DNA of 64,000 bases from Spinacia oleracea (lineage: Eukaryota; Streptophyta; Magnoliopsida; Caryophyllales; Amaranthaceae): positions 126,068,385-126,132,384 of the forward strand of contig NC_079487.1 of the NCBI RefSeq assembly GCF_020520425.1, in the 5' to 3' direction. A program made the translations under genes and the position numbers. Shown here in pieces: positions 11,137-23,283 of this stretch. The stretch's first letter is position 1, and the number at the start of each line of letters is the position of its first letter. The notes below the pieces were generated by a model, which worked only from the letters and a program-made list of their open reading frames with translations, did no database searches and was not told where the DNA came from.

Positions 11137-11772
11137 ATATAAGCTCAGAGAAAATAAGACTACATTCCGTTCCAGATAATCGTTCAGACAAAATTAGTTC
11201 TTTTTCCAAAAAATATGGAGTATGGTTTTTATAAGATTGGACCCTAATACGGAGTATGAAAGTTTAACACTAAAGACTTATTCAATCAAGCCATGATATT
11301 TTACATGTTCCATTTTAAAAATTAATACTAAGAAGGTAAAGAAATTTTTTATTGTAAAAAGATTCAAACATAATTTATGAATTAATATAATAATTAATTG
11401 TTATTCACGCAACCATTCGGGAAATTGCTCATACCAAAATACTACGGAGTAGTTCTTATATGATTATATGCAAGTATGCAACCGATTATGCCTTGTTTAA
11501 GTACCTATCAAGTCTGTTTCGGTTTGTTCCTTCAATTTAGTTTTGGATAAAGCCCAGATTTCAAGCTAGCCCAAAACCCATTTTCAATCGACTTTCTCTC
11601 TCCTCCCTCTCTACGATTCGAGAAGCGGCAATCTATCCTGCTCTTTTCTGCAATTTCGACTCACACACACTTCCAGAATTCCCAGAAGAAAAAAAAAGCA
11701 ACAAGATTTCTTCAATGCTTAATTAAACCCCACAAAATTATTTATAAAATTACCCAATTTCAAGCTCCATTA
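11137..11772. other. 5' region of the EMB2004-like gene
   Basis: Spacer followed by a pyrimidine-rich stretch (CTTTCTCTCTCCTCCCTCTC, about 11591-11610) typical of plant 5' leaders. No clear TATA box stands out, as in many housekeeping genes. Confidence 0.4.
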
Positions 11773-14700
11773 ATGGCGTCCACTCCTTCTCCCTCCTCCA
11801 CAATTTCTCTCTCCTCAACAAAACTCCCATTTCAACCCCAGAGCCACCCTTTTCGTCAGGGTTTGCCTTTTCTGACGACCGTTAATGGGAGAAGACGATG
11901 TTTGAAGTTGAAATTCTCCACTGTAAGAGCCTCCGCTAGCAGTACTGGGCGCGGTTCTTCTCGTAGTCGTAGAGTAGTTTATAGGGAGTCTCAGGGACAG
12001 AATCCGTTACCCATTGGCCAATTTAAGGAGATTGCAACGGCTCTTGTTCCTCCTGCTCTTTTCCTCGCCGTATCTATCGGTAATTAGCTGCCCTTTTTCT
12101 TGCATTTCATGTATTTGGTTGTTTTTATGGTGGGTAGAGAGTAATGATGCAGACGGGATTCAATCCTAGTTTACGAACTAAGCTAACTAGAATTTGGTTG
12201 GTTTTTGGTAGGTGATTAAATGGTATTACTTAGGTAGGGTTGAATTAGGAGAAAGGACATCAATGTGAATTGTGAAATGTAAGTTAGGACTTAGGACCAT
12301 TCAATGTAGCATTATGCATACTCATTCTTGTTCCTATTGAAATTTACTTCCAATTAAACAAGTTATAAGTGTTTGGGATGTTATTGGTATGGGCAAGTTA
12401 GCTTCTCGAAATTTAGGAACGCGAATTATGATGGATTTAATGGATAAGAGGAAAAGGAATTGGATCATATGTTTTGGGTCAATTGAACTGTGATTTATAT
12501 TAAGCTATAATAATTATAGCTCAGAAGCCGCATTGCAATGGATATACAAATATTAAAAATGAGGATTGACAAGTTTTTAGGCGATAGTGATCCATATTAT
12601 GCACTTATTTGGGACCTCACCTAGGGTACAGACGAATGTGACTGAAAGGTGTCTTATATAGGTATATATGTCAACACTTCCAACTTATAGAGATCAGGGA
12701 AGGCTGCAAATTTCTTCAGAGGGTTGTATGTTTGAGGTTTACTAGTTGTAAGGAAGAGCCGAGGAGGTAGGGTTTGATGGAAGATTAGACTAGAATGCTT
12801 TTAGCGGAATTTATTTAGATGGATTGGAGTAGTTGGACTGACCAAAATTTCACACTGAAAGGTTACCAGTTACGCCATCTCTCCTTTGGGACAAATGTTT
12901 ACTTTAATGTTCTAAGCAAGTAATCCGAAGTTGATGTTGTTGGGATCTCCTAATGTGGAGCAGACTTGTAGGGAAGAGTCAGAATGTATCTCAGTTTTGC
13001 AGCAACAGGAGGAAAGTGGAGTTGCTTTTCCTCTGTTTCTTCCAAGAAATACTAGGAGATTCTTTGTTTTAGTGTCTTGTGTCCAAATGATAATCTTGAC
13101 GGGGTTTTTATGTGCTAGCAGAAAATGTAGCAGCATAATTCCATATTTCTAAGTGTTAGGAATCATATAGGGCCAAGAAAGCCCAAGAAGCTCAAGAGAT
13201 GGCATCTCGTGTTATTTTTTTTGGGATTCAATAACTTTTTTAGCATCGATATGGCCAAGACAACTGAGGCTTTTAAGACTACTTGTTTTCCTTTTGTACG
13301 CTTTTCTATATACAGTCCTTTTCTTCTTTCTGTTTTTTGGAAAAAAAGGTAGCTTGATTGTGGCCTAAATTACCACCAACTCACCAAGTAGTTAAGTTAT
13401 TGCGGGAATAAATGTATCTTTTTCTCGTTAAACACATAAGGACATGAAATCTTGTCCCAATTTTTTTTTCTCTTGCATGAACGAGGAGTTTATCACTTTA
13501 TCTCTGATATGAACCAAGAGCTTATCTCTTGTACAAGTATGAGCGAAGAGCTTATCCCTTGTTTGAAACTTTGAACGAAGAGTTTACCATTTAATGTCAC
13601 TACATTGACTGTTGGATCCCTCCCAATACTAATTATAGCACTCCACGTAACTGACTTACCCTAAACCTGCAAGATTCTAACTTTTTTCTCCTAAACTCCA
13701 ATTTAGCACTAACCATGGCTCTAGTTGCAAATTGAAGACTCTTATCCCTGAAGTTAATTAAATATCACCTTCACTACAATGGTTAGCTGGACACTAGATG
13801 ACTAGATCATTAGAGGAGCATCTCCCTAACAAAACACTAGTGTTTATAATTGCTAGTTTCTTCCCAGTATACATGAAGATTTCAAAAAGAGTTCACTAAT
13901 TTGTTCTTTCAGCTCACAGTTTTGTGGAAGGTCGTTGGTAAAATCCTTTTGCCTAAGCCTCCGAAGGCTACAACTAGTACATCAACAGAAAACAAACCTG
14001 CATCCTCGGAGATGAAGTGGTCATTTGCTGCTGGGACAAACTTGTTAAAAAATATGAGTCAGAAGATTGAGAGAGATTCAAAGTTGAAGCTCAACGACTT
14101 TGCCAAAGAACTTAGGTCTTTCAATATAGTTGATATGTCAGGTACGTCCAGTAATAAAACATTCCTGTCTTCATGATTCTTCATTGAGTCATTGAGGTAT
14201 TCATAGTTCAAGGTAGTTTCAGTATCGTCTTCTGTGGTTCATCGTTACCTTTATACTTTTTGCCCTTTCTTGTTTTGTAGATGTGGTATACGATGCTGTT
14301 CTTTATCTGCCATCAAGGCGTGATAATTCCAGTGTTTTGTTACTGAGATACACTTTGCCAAATTTATTTGCATACTTTTTTTTTGTAGGTCGTAGTTTTG
14401 GTGATGAAGGTCTATATTTTCTTGCTGAAAGCTTGGCATACAATCAGGTTAGATATTTGATTGAATATGATTTCTTCATCCTAAATGTTTGGTCAGTTTG
14501 TAGACTTTATACTGATATTGATGAGATGGGCTTGATCTTCTATAATGGATTTCTTCTTCTCCTAGCAAGTTTTTCAGCTAAGCCTAGTAACTTCAATGAA
14601 AATGTACGAAGTACGTTGAAATACAGAGTCATCATGGATGATAAAAGGTGGAAGATATAGAAATTAAAAAAGATTATCATTTTAGTGTATGTAACTTTTT

Positions 14701-17700
14701 CTTCGAATATATACCGGAAGAAGTTTGTGTGTTGGTAATCTTGTTATTTTAAAAATTAATATGGAATATGGCATAAGGCGACATGAAGCCAGAGGTGAAG
14801 CTCTTGCAAGATCCAAAACCTTAAGGAGGGAGAGAGAAAGACATAGGTAGTAAAATATTCCAAACTAGAACAGGTCAAGGAGGAAGGACCGAAGTTGATG
14901 TGGAAAAAAAGAGCCAAGTGTAATGACGGGAAGCTAGAACCAAGCAGATGCAACCGAAATATAGGAAAGCAGGGAAAGAAATTTAAGAAATAGGGTGCTG
15001 TTGAGAATCGAACGATTGTTCTTAGGAGAAAAGATACTAAACCAGTTAGTTCTGCTGCCAAAAGAACAAAAAAACAACCAGCTAGATCATGTGTGAATAT
15101 AAAGCTGACTGACTCCATAAAACTTGAAATTGGGAGGAATTGCCTACACAATCCCTCGCCTCTAATTCCTCCCCTGGTGCTACATGTTTTCCTTTTAATA
15201 TTCTCTTGTGAGTCTATAACTCCAAATGTTTTTAACTTTCCTCTTGTATTTATTTTTGGTTTTAAGTTTAGATTATCGGAAAAATCTGCTCTCCCACCAT
15301 TTGTGAACTGCATATGACGTTAACAACATTGTATTTTAGGTTGCAGAAGAAGTAGATTTTTCAGCTAACGGAATAACATCAGCTGGAGTAAAAGCCTTTG
15401 ATGGCATTCTCCAGTCAAATATCTTCTTGAAAACATTAAATCTCTCCGGAAATTCTATTGGAGATGAAGGAGCCAAGGTTAGCCTTTTGAAATCGTAACA
15501 TTTACAACTTTATGCGATTAGGATAGCTACATGCTTGCAGGTAACAATTCAGTTAGGCATTGTAGGGATTGAGAAATGGTAATCTACATATAGAAGTTGC
15601 ACTTCAGTCTTTTTGCTATGTCAGACTAGTCACTTTGCTGTTTTAATTTGCTTTTATAAGAGGGGCGTCTATAAAGTTTGTGGTATGATCAACATACTAT
15701 CTTGATCAACATAATAGTCACTTAGCTGTTTTGTAGTAGATGTTGCGCATGCAATGACTTACCTATCAAGAATATATTTCCCTTATTTTTATGCTTATCT
15801 ACATAGATTTTTTTGGATGAGTTAGTGAGTGAGCTTTTATTACCAATAGTAACCAGAATACAAGTCATTAGCGCAGACATTAGAAGTTAAACAATCACCA
15901 GAATTTCACCTAGGCTCTTAGAATAACACTCTTAGCTCTACAAAAGTACAAAACCTCAAATTAAATCCTTTCTTGATTAGAAACATTTTAAAGCATTTAC
16001 CGGTTAGCCTTGCATCTTAACTGTTCTTTTAACCTGCCTAAAGCCTAACTACAACATCAGGATGAACTTTCTTTTCCGGACCATGCTTTATTCCTAGAGT
16101 GCCAAATCTGGTAATCAAAACGCTCCAAAGATCAGTCAAGCATACTACACATAAGACCTTGATTTTCCTATGCACTCTGCAGATGCCCCTTACATACCTG
16201 CTGAATCTCTCTATTCGTGTGTTATATCCCGTAACCACTTCATCACATGCCCGAAGCACAACACTATACGATTGAAGAAAATATGAGCATCTCAGTTTCC
16301 AAGCCACAGAAGGCAAACATCAACAGTACTGACCCTAGTCTTCCATAATGTGTTCCTTGTACTATAATTTAATGCTTAGGCACATTGAGTGAATCCTGAA
16401 ACCATGAATGCCAAATAATCCCACTTTTTCAAGGCCTTTCAACCAGAAGTAATGACTAGAAGTGGTATTACACTTTGTTGGGTGCAGCAAAACCAGCTTT
16501 GAGAGTACTTTTGATACCACATACAGCTAGCTCCAAGTTGGTGGGTCATCGTACAATCCCACCAGCTTTAAGAGTGAAGGCCTTGTCCAAATTTTTTGGT
16601 CACTAACCAGTAACCATCAAACCTCTAATTTGATTGTGTTTCCTCCTTGCTTTTTTGGACGCATTAATGAAAGAATTTTCCTGGGGCCATCTTTGTTTCA
16701 CATGCCTCGGTCTTCTGCCTTAATTAACTTTTCTTTGTAAAAGCTAATAATGTACTCCCTCCGTCTCTTTTTGTTTTTTACGTTTGGTATTTTTCACGCG
16801 TTTTAACGAATAATTAATTTGCATTGAAATTCCTCAATTTTTTTATTTAAACGAGATAAATTACGTTTATTTATAATGTTTTCACTTTTATCAAGATTCT
16901 GATATTGGGAAATGAGAAAAATTTAATGTCCCAATGCAAAAGTGTGAGAAATTAAATGACCAAATGAATTTGATTGGTTAAAATAATAATTGGACACAAA
17001 TTTTGATAGAATACTAAGTCATTTATGTGATAGTATAAAAGGAAATGTAAAGAACATTTTGAAATACCCAAAAAGGAAAACGTAAAAACAAAAAGAGACA
17101 GAGGGAGTACATTGCTGAAATACTTTCATTGATTTGTTTAAGACTTAAGAGCGATATTCTTTCGGTAAGTGCTGCACAATCTGTCTTGTCTATATTCTAC
17201 AGAGATCTTATGAGATATATTGTCCCAAAAATAATAAGTGAAAAGGTGTCCAGATCGTATGAGCATCGTGGTTCTGTACTGTGAAGAGCCTCGGTTTTAT
17301 CATGAGGTTTTAAATTAATGTTATTGTGTGTCTCAGTGTATTAATTAATCAATCCAGTTGCCGCTGGTTTGCCTCCTTTTTTTCTTTCCTCATTATTCGT
17401 TTTAGACCTTTAGCACTTGTTGGCAAATATGATAAGTAGTATGTAACAGTGTAAAAGATTTCTCTTGCTTGTTGTGGAGGAAGACTTCTTGTGAGACTGT
17501 TCATCGTGGAGTTTTCCTCCCCTTCCTCCCAAAAATATATGTTTTTCCTTGCTTATTTTGAAATGCAGAAGTGTATATGATGAAATATCTACTTAATAAT
17601 CATCCCAGTGTTATAAGTATAATGCAAACAGAAGCAAATTGTCACTTGGATGCCCTAGATATGTGTTAAGTATGTTACAGATCTTTTTCATTCTCTCTAA

Positions 17701-20700
17701 TTTTTCATTAATATTAATTTTCTTTTGCAGTGCTTATGTGAGGTATTGGTAAATAATAGTGGTGTTGAGAAGCTGCAATTGAACAGTACTGGCATGGGAG
17801 ATGAGGTCAGTTTACATCTCAAATTCTAAGTTGATATTTATTTATTTGCTTTAAAAGCCTATACTCGGAACTAGTCTCCAATATTTTCAATTTAAGTGCA
17901 AAATTTCTTGTCTTAGGCGACTTAGTTCTGAAGCCTGAGGCTCTAGCTGATTACTTTATGATCTTTACTTGGTGTTATCTGATGGTTGGAGCCTTTCATG
18001 GCAGCTAGAAGAAGTATTAAAGTTTAAGCTGCTCTTTAGCTTAGTGACTATTAAGAAATACTCTTTTCATGCAGGGTGCCAAAGCTGTCGCAGAAATGCT
18101 GAAGAAAAATACAACTTTGCGCATTATTGAGCTTAACAACAACATGATCGACTATTCGGTATGCAGCTAACATTAGCATTCCACATCTGATGTTGTATCT
18201 ATATCGAACAGAAACTTGAAAATTTGTACTATTTATGTTTTGTGTTCCAAAAATGGAGGTAGGGTTTTGCAAGTATTGCTGGGGCGCTAGTTGAGAACAA
18301 CACCATCCAAAGTTTACACCTGACGTGAGTTTAAGCTGTGATCTCAACTTGCATTCTGCAAACTCCCTTCTATTTGTCGGCGTCTCTGTAACCCAGCCAA
18401 CTTCCCAAAAGAAGATAAAGAAAAAATAATCTCTACTTTTTCGTTTTTGTAGTATATTTTTGTGTTAATGATCTCCTGTAATGGTGCAGTGGTAACTATG
18501 GTGGGGCTTTGGGAGTTGCTGCTTTAGCTAAAGGTATGGAGGCGAATAAGTCCATACGGGTATGTTTTCTGGTATACTTGAATGCTGCTCGTGGCTGTTT
18601 TTCTGACTCCGTTTTAGTTCAAATTTCCTTTGTTAATATACGTATTAATTGTGAAATGCTCAGTATTTAAAACCTTTTCCAAAATAAAAGTGGATGCTTT
18701 TGTTAAATTGTGGCATTCTCAAGTCCTTAATCTTAAATCTAAGAAATTAAATATTTCAGGACCTTCACCTGCATGGAAATTCTATGGGCAATGAAGGAGT
18801 CCGTGCTTTGATGTCAAGCTTGTCAGCACGTAAAGGTTTATCTCTTTTTCTTCCGTACATATTCTAAGGGTCTTTAGCTCCAGAACTTACTTCATTTCTA
18901 TCCCCAATTTTCGAGCACTCAATTACTGGTTTAGTTTCCTTTACATCTTTTGCCCTCATCGTTCTCCATGGAAGATAAAAGGGACATCTCTTTCCTTTAT
19001 TTTTTCTTTTCCCATATTCGAGTTTCCACTGAATTCCACCAACTTTCAGGGAAAATGGTGCAGCTGGATATCAGCAACAATGAAATTGGTTCTAGAGGTG
19101 CTTTTCACATAGCAGAATATGTAAAGAACACCAAGAGCTTGTTATGGCTGAATGTTTACATGAACGACATTGGGGATGAGGTATGCTGTTACGAGCCAAT
19201 TTGTCCCCCACCGTTTATTGTTCACTGGACGGGTTCTTATTATAAAATATTGCTTTGTAATCTGATTGTTTTGTTGAGTGAAACCTCCGCATTCTCTCTC
19301 TCCTTCCAATTATGAAGTATCTGTCTCTGTAGAAAGAATAGTGGAAAAGAGACGGGAAAAGGAACTTCTGATGTTTGGATGCCTTAAGTTTAACCCTTTA
19401 ACAAAGGCATCATGATGCCAAACATCTGTTGTGCTGTTAATTATAAAGTCAACTTCAAGAGAAAAGCTTCCAGATGTTGGTACGATGATGGGAGTTTGTT
19501 TTTTTTACAGCTTAACAGCCTGTTCGTTAGGTGGTAATAAATTGACAAACTGGTGATAATGTCAATGATTGTATATGTAATTTTGTGAAGAAAATCTCAT
19601 GCCAATATCCATGATAATGCTGGTCCATCTCCAAATACCTCATTTTCTTCGTAACTTTTCATTACCATCCATTATGACTTTAAAGGCGGTAGTGGGCGGA
19701 AATGTAAATTTATGAAGAAAGACGCATGTTTGGAGATGGAGTTTGATTTTAAAGGCGGTAGTGGATGGAAATGTAAACTTATGAAGCAAGACACATGTTT
19801 GGAGATGGAGTTTGATTATCATGGTAATGAAAATGGGATTTCCTAATTCCTTACAACATTACATACCAACTCATTACCGTTCCTGTAATTTATGACCACT
19901 TACCAAACATGTCCCAGACATACCTTTTTGTGCTTTCTCTGTATTGCACTGATATCAATTTCATATAGTACTACATATTGGAAGTATCCTTTCATTAATG
20001 GCTTAGAAAAATTCAGTTCTTGTTAGGAAAACCCTATTTTTAAGAATTTCTTTGTTAGATCTCCAGCATCTTCTAGTTGCATTTATGTTCATCAGTTTAG
20101 GAGAAGTCAATAATTATGCAAGTAATAGATGTTTGCCTCTGAAATCTGAATACTGTTTTAGCAATTGTGCACTTTGCTCCTTCATAACAGGACTGTTTTA
20201 GTGTTGTGTTCACTGATACATGTCTGAGTTTGTTTATTTTTCCTGTACTTCTGTCTTGGCTATGGTTGGATCATGATACACACTTTGTTATTAGAGAATA
20301 GAAGCTGAACTTGTTATATTACTTAGTATCTGTGTGTGGACGCTGTTTCTTCTTTAAAATTGAGAAATTGTTGAGTGGTTTATCTGATCAGCCTGAATGT
20401 TTGCCTATCAACTAGGGGGCAGAAAAAATTGCTGATGCACTTAAACAGAATCGATCAATCACTACCATAGACTTGGTGAGAAAAATAGCATTTTGTGTTA
20501 ACACAAGTATAATTAATTGGTGTTGAATTATTGGCTTTCTACCGTCTATATATCATAATTTTCAAGGTTTCTATTCTGGAATCCTCAGGGAGGAAATAAC
20601 ATTCATGCTAAAGGAATAAGTTGCGTTGCTGAGGTCTTGAAAGATAATGATGTCATTACAACAGTAAAGCTCACCTCATCCTCTCTTCCCCCGATTACCT

Positions 20701-21572
20701 TTTACCATTTTATCCCTTGACTACTTCAACTTCTTTTTTCTTCTCTTAGTTGGAAGTTGGCTATAATCCAATTGGACCTGACGGAGCAAAAGCCTTAGCT
20801 GACGTACTTAAATTTAATGGGAAAATTAAGACACTTAAACTCGGCTGGTGTCAGGTAAAGTATTTTTTCAAAATGTTAATTTTAAACTCGGCTGGTGTCT
20901 GAAAACATGCACTTTTAGATGTTAATTTAGGATATTATCTGGTCATATGTTGCAGATTGGAGGAAAGGGTGCAGAGTACATAGGCGATATGATTAAGTAT
21001 AACACCACCATATCAACACTTGATTTGAGAGCAAACGGATTGATGGATGAAGTATATTTTTCTTACTTAAATATATGCTCTGAGCATGCTTGATGTCTCT
21101 TTTGTCGCATTGTAATATTTTTCAGTTACATTTTTCATTGCAGGGCGTAGTTTGTTTAGCACAGAGCTTGAAAGTGGTGAATGAAGCCCTAACTTCATTA
21201 GATTTGGGATTTAACGAAATAAGAGTACAAACTTAAGCTCATCTTTTCATTTCTTTTTTAACAAGAAAAATCTATATTCCCCGTCTTTAATATGGAATTT
21301 GTTGTGGGCAGGATTCTGGGGCATATGCAATTTCACAAGCGCTGAAGGCTAACGAAGATGTTGCCTTGACGTCTATAAATCTTACCAGCAACTTTATTAC
21401 AAAACTCGGACAGGTAAATTCTGTTAGAAGTTAATTTCCTTTTATGTACTTCCCTCTTCTGCTCAATTTGCCATTACCTTACCGATATTTTGATGAAACG
21501 CAGAGTGCTCTTAATGATGCGAGTGATCACGTATTAGAAATGGTTGGACAGGAAGTTGCCATATACTTCTAG
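11773..21572 (+). CDS. EMB2004: Plastid-targeted leucine-rich-repeat (RNI-like) protein, EMB2004-like
   Basis: Seventeen exons in one frame: 11773-12079, 13920-14141, 14389-14447, 15340-15477, 17731-17805, 18075-18158, 18263-18324, 18490-18559, 18760-18835, 19050-19180, 20416-20475, 20589-20663, 20750-20854, 20956-21051, 21144-21224, 21312-21413 and 21504-21572. All introns are GT-AG. The product is 603 aa. The first 55 or so residues are Ser/Thr/Arg-rich and low in acidic residues, a chloroplast transit peptide. A hydrophobic segment (ALFLAV...VLWKVVG) follows. From about residue 175 to 575 run some 13 ribonuclease-inhibitor-type repeats of about 28 residues (pattern L.LxxNxIGDEGAKxLAExLKxNxxL). 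Most exons equal one repeat or part of one. From memory, loss of the Arabidopsis gene (At1g10510) is embryo-lethal. It has no nucleotide-binding domain, so it is not a disease-resistance NLR. The biochemical role is unknown, probably a protein-binding scaffold. Confidence is high for structure and moderate for the symbol. Confidence 0.88.
15830..16450 (-). mobile_element. Possible LINE remnant in intron 4 of the LRR gene
   Basis: The minus strand of this intron segment has a 92-aa open stretch (16038-16316) whose spacing of Cys, Trp and Arg-Lys-Ile residues loosely recalls the C-terminal zinc-finger region of plant LINE reverse transcriptases. There is no RT core. This is a weak call and may be chance. 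Confidence 0.3.
16755..17107. mobile_element. Stowaway MITE, 353 bp, in intron 4 of the LRR gene
   Basis: Near-perfect inverted ends (CTCCCTCCGTCTCTTTTTGT, and CTCCCTCTGTCTCTTTTTGT on minus), TA duplications at 16753-16754 and 17108-17109, and an AT-rich interior without coding capacity. It sits between the exons ending at 15477 and starting at 17731 and should be spliced out. Confidence 0.9.
19517..19915. mobile_element. TIR-type MITE with internal 69-bp tandem repeat, in intron 10 of the LRR gene
   Basis: Imperfect inverted ends, GCCTGTTCGTTAGGTGGTAA on the left and GGACATGTTTGGTAAGTGGT on minus at the right. Inside, a unit beginning TAAAGGCGGTAGTGG occurs at about 19681 and again at 19750. 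I could not settle the target duplication, so the superfamily is open and the borders are approximate. Confidence 0.55.
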
Positions 21573-22330
21573 GTTACTTGTTGCATAGAGATGTAGTTTT
21601 AGTTGTCACGTATTAGCAACATCAATTTTTCTCCTAATAAGTTGTAGATTCTTTACGTTTTAGATTTGTTATCCCTAACCATTTTGGGGATGAAAATTTT
21701 GAGTTGAGGAATTGTAAACATTTATGGAATATTGTACTTGCATCATGATTGAATTGAAGTGGCAAATTGATGGTTCACATTAAATAGGTTTGGTTTGGAA
21801 TTTGTATCCCTTCAGTCTGGGTTGATATTTTTTGAAGAAACAATTTGGGTTAATCAAGCCTGGTAGTGTTCGAGTCTATTACCTATTATATTTATGATAA
21901 ATTAAATGATATTTGTTGTCGTATTTTTTCGAGTTGGGTAGGTTAATATTAGGTCAATTTTGGCTGAGGTCTAAATCGGTTCAAGTAATTTTGGTTCAAT
22001 CGAAATTAGGAGTTTGTTTTGTCAACTCTAGTTGTTAATCATGGACTAAAATTAATTAGTTTGGTGAAGACTAATGGATTATTCAATTCGTTGGAGGCTG
22101 GTTACTTCCCGAATGTTCCGTCTAATTTTACTTGTCCATTTGCGACAAATTGTTCTATATGGATTTTGTGTGTATCATTACACGTGTTGTTACTAGTAGT
22201 ACTTTTTCTCTATGTCTATGAAACATGAATCTCCAACAAAGTAGGTTAAATGTCATTGTTCATGGTTGATGGTACTCATACGTTATTTGTTTTTTTAAGT
22301 TCGCTTAAGATACTCAACTCACATGTTATA
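21573..22330. other. 3' flank of the LRR gene, no further gene
   Basis: T-rich downstream sequence. The 69-aa open frame at 22019-22228 is not recognised. Confidence 0.45.
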
Positions 22331-22332
22331 TA

Positions 22333-22612
22333 CTACATCCGTATTTATTTAAGAGATACACTTGACCGGATACGAGTATTAAAAATAATTGAATGAGATA
22401 AAGTAATAAAACAAGTGGGGTTGAGTAGACATTTTAATAAGTAAAACAAGTGGGGACCATGTCATTTTAGGGGGTGTGGGGTTGTGGTGGGTTGTAGATA
22501 GATTATTTAATTAGATGGTGGGGTTGATAAGTTACTAAAACTGGCAAGTGTATCTCTTAAGTAAATACGGCCGAAAAAAGCAAGTATATCCCTTTATTAA
22601 ATACAAATGGAG
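22333..22612. mobile_element. Stowaway-like MITE, 280 bp
   Basis: Left end CTACATCCGTATTTATTTAA and right end (minus) CTCCATTTGTATTTAATAAA are imperfect inverted repeats that both continue into GATACACTTG/GATATACTTG words. TA occurs at 22331-22332 and 22613-22614. A second partial right end lies inside (about 22540-22570). It is followed after 36 bp by the Mutator-type element at 22649. Confidence 0.7.
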
Positions 22613-22648
22613 TATTTTACAATGAAAATAAAAACTGCACACAATGAT

Positions 22649-23274
22649 GAGCGATTTCCTTCAATATTGTTTAAAGAACGGCAAATTCTCAAAATGCGCC
22701 ATTTTTTAACTTAATTCCCACCATACCGTCCACGTCAGCATTTAAACCGGTCTTTTTTTTAACGAAGCAGCACTAAATCGCTATCTGAGATAGCGGTTGA
22801 CTTAAGTAAACCGCTATCTGAGATAGCGGTTTATAATCACTATTTATAAATGGTAAAAAAAAATAAGCGCGTTAGGTAGGGGTCAAACCTAGGACCTTCT
22901 GCTTATATGGCAGACTCTATCCACCACTGAGCTACAGACACAAATGATGTCACTAGAGGTTACTTCTAAGTTATATTTCTATTTAAACTGTAATTAATGT
23001 TAAAAATAATTTACAAAGCAAACCGCCATCTGAGATAGCGGTTTTGTTTAAAAGCAAACCGCTATCTCAGATATTGGTTTATAACATTGAACCGCCATCT
23101 CAGGTTTACTTTAAAACGAAACCGCTATCTCATATGGCGGTTCAATGCTGAAACGGAAAAAAAATTATTTATCTTTCTCCCTAGCTTACGTGGACGGTAT
23201 GATGGGAAATAACTTAAAAAGTAACATATTTAGAGAATTATTGAATCTTTATGCAATATTGAAGGAAATCGCTC
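22649..23274. mobile_element. Mutator-type MITE (626 bp) filled with AACCGCTATCTGAGATAGCGG palindromes
   Basis: Perfect 9-bp target duplication CACAATGAT at 22640-22648 and 23275-23283. The terminal inverted repeats start GAGCGATTTCCTTCAATATT on both strands and stay alignable for about 95 bp, to the ACCGTCCACGT words. Nine-bp duplications with long TIRs are the Mutator/MULE signature; no transposase is present. The interior has at least six copies or half-copies of a near-perfect palindrome (about 22776, 22808, 23020, 23056, 23090 and 23120). A tRNA-like segment (22860-22940, minus strand) lies between the two palindrome groups. Confidence 0.85.
22860..22940 (-). other. tRNA-like segment inside the Mutator-type MITE
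   Basis: On minus the sequence has a tRNA-like D arm (TAGCTCAGTGGTGGATAGAG), a TCTGC/GCAGA anticodon-like stem around CATATAA, and a T-arm-like AGGTTTGACCCCTACCT. The acceptor ends do not pair and the loop lacks the invariant T before the anticodon, so it is not a working tRNA gene. It may be a captured tRNA or SINE head. Confidence 0.5.
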
Positions 23275-23283
23275 CACAATGAT

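Noticed and set aside
14283-14660. 125-codon open frame overlapping exon 3 of the LRR gene
   Set aside because: Only 14389-14447 fits the repeat pattern and splice phases; the rest is intron read-through.
14756-15313. 185-codon open frame on minus within LRR intron 3
   Set aside because: No recognisable domain, lies wholly in an intron of a well-supported plus-strand gene, and has biased composition.
11773-21572. NLR-type disease-resistance gene
   Set aside because: The repeats are ribonuclease-inhibitor type and there is no nucleotide-binding, TIR or coiled-coil domain; the N-terminus is a transit peptide.
22860-22940. Functional tRNA gene
   Set aside because: The acceptor stem does not pair and the anticodon loop lacks the invariant T; it sits inside a transposon.
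22776-23144. CRISPR-like array from the repeated palindromes
   Set aside because: Spacing is irregular, copies are in both orientations and degenerate, the host is a plant, and the block is enclosed by transposon TIRs with a target duplication.
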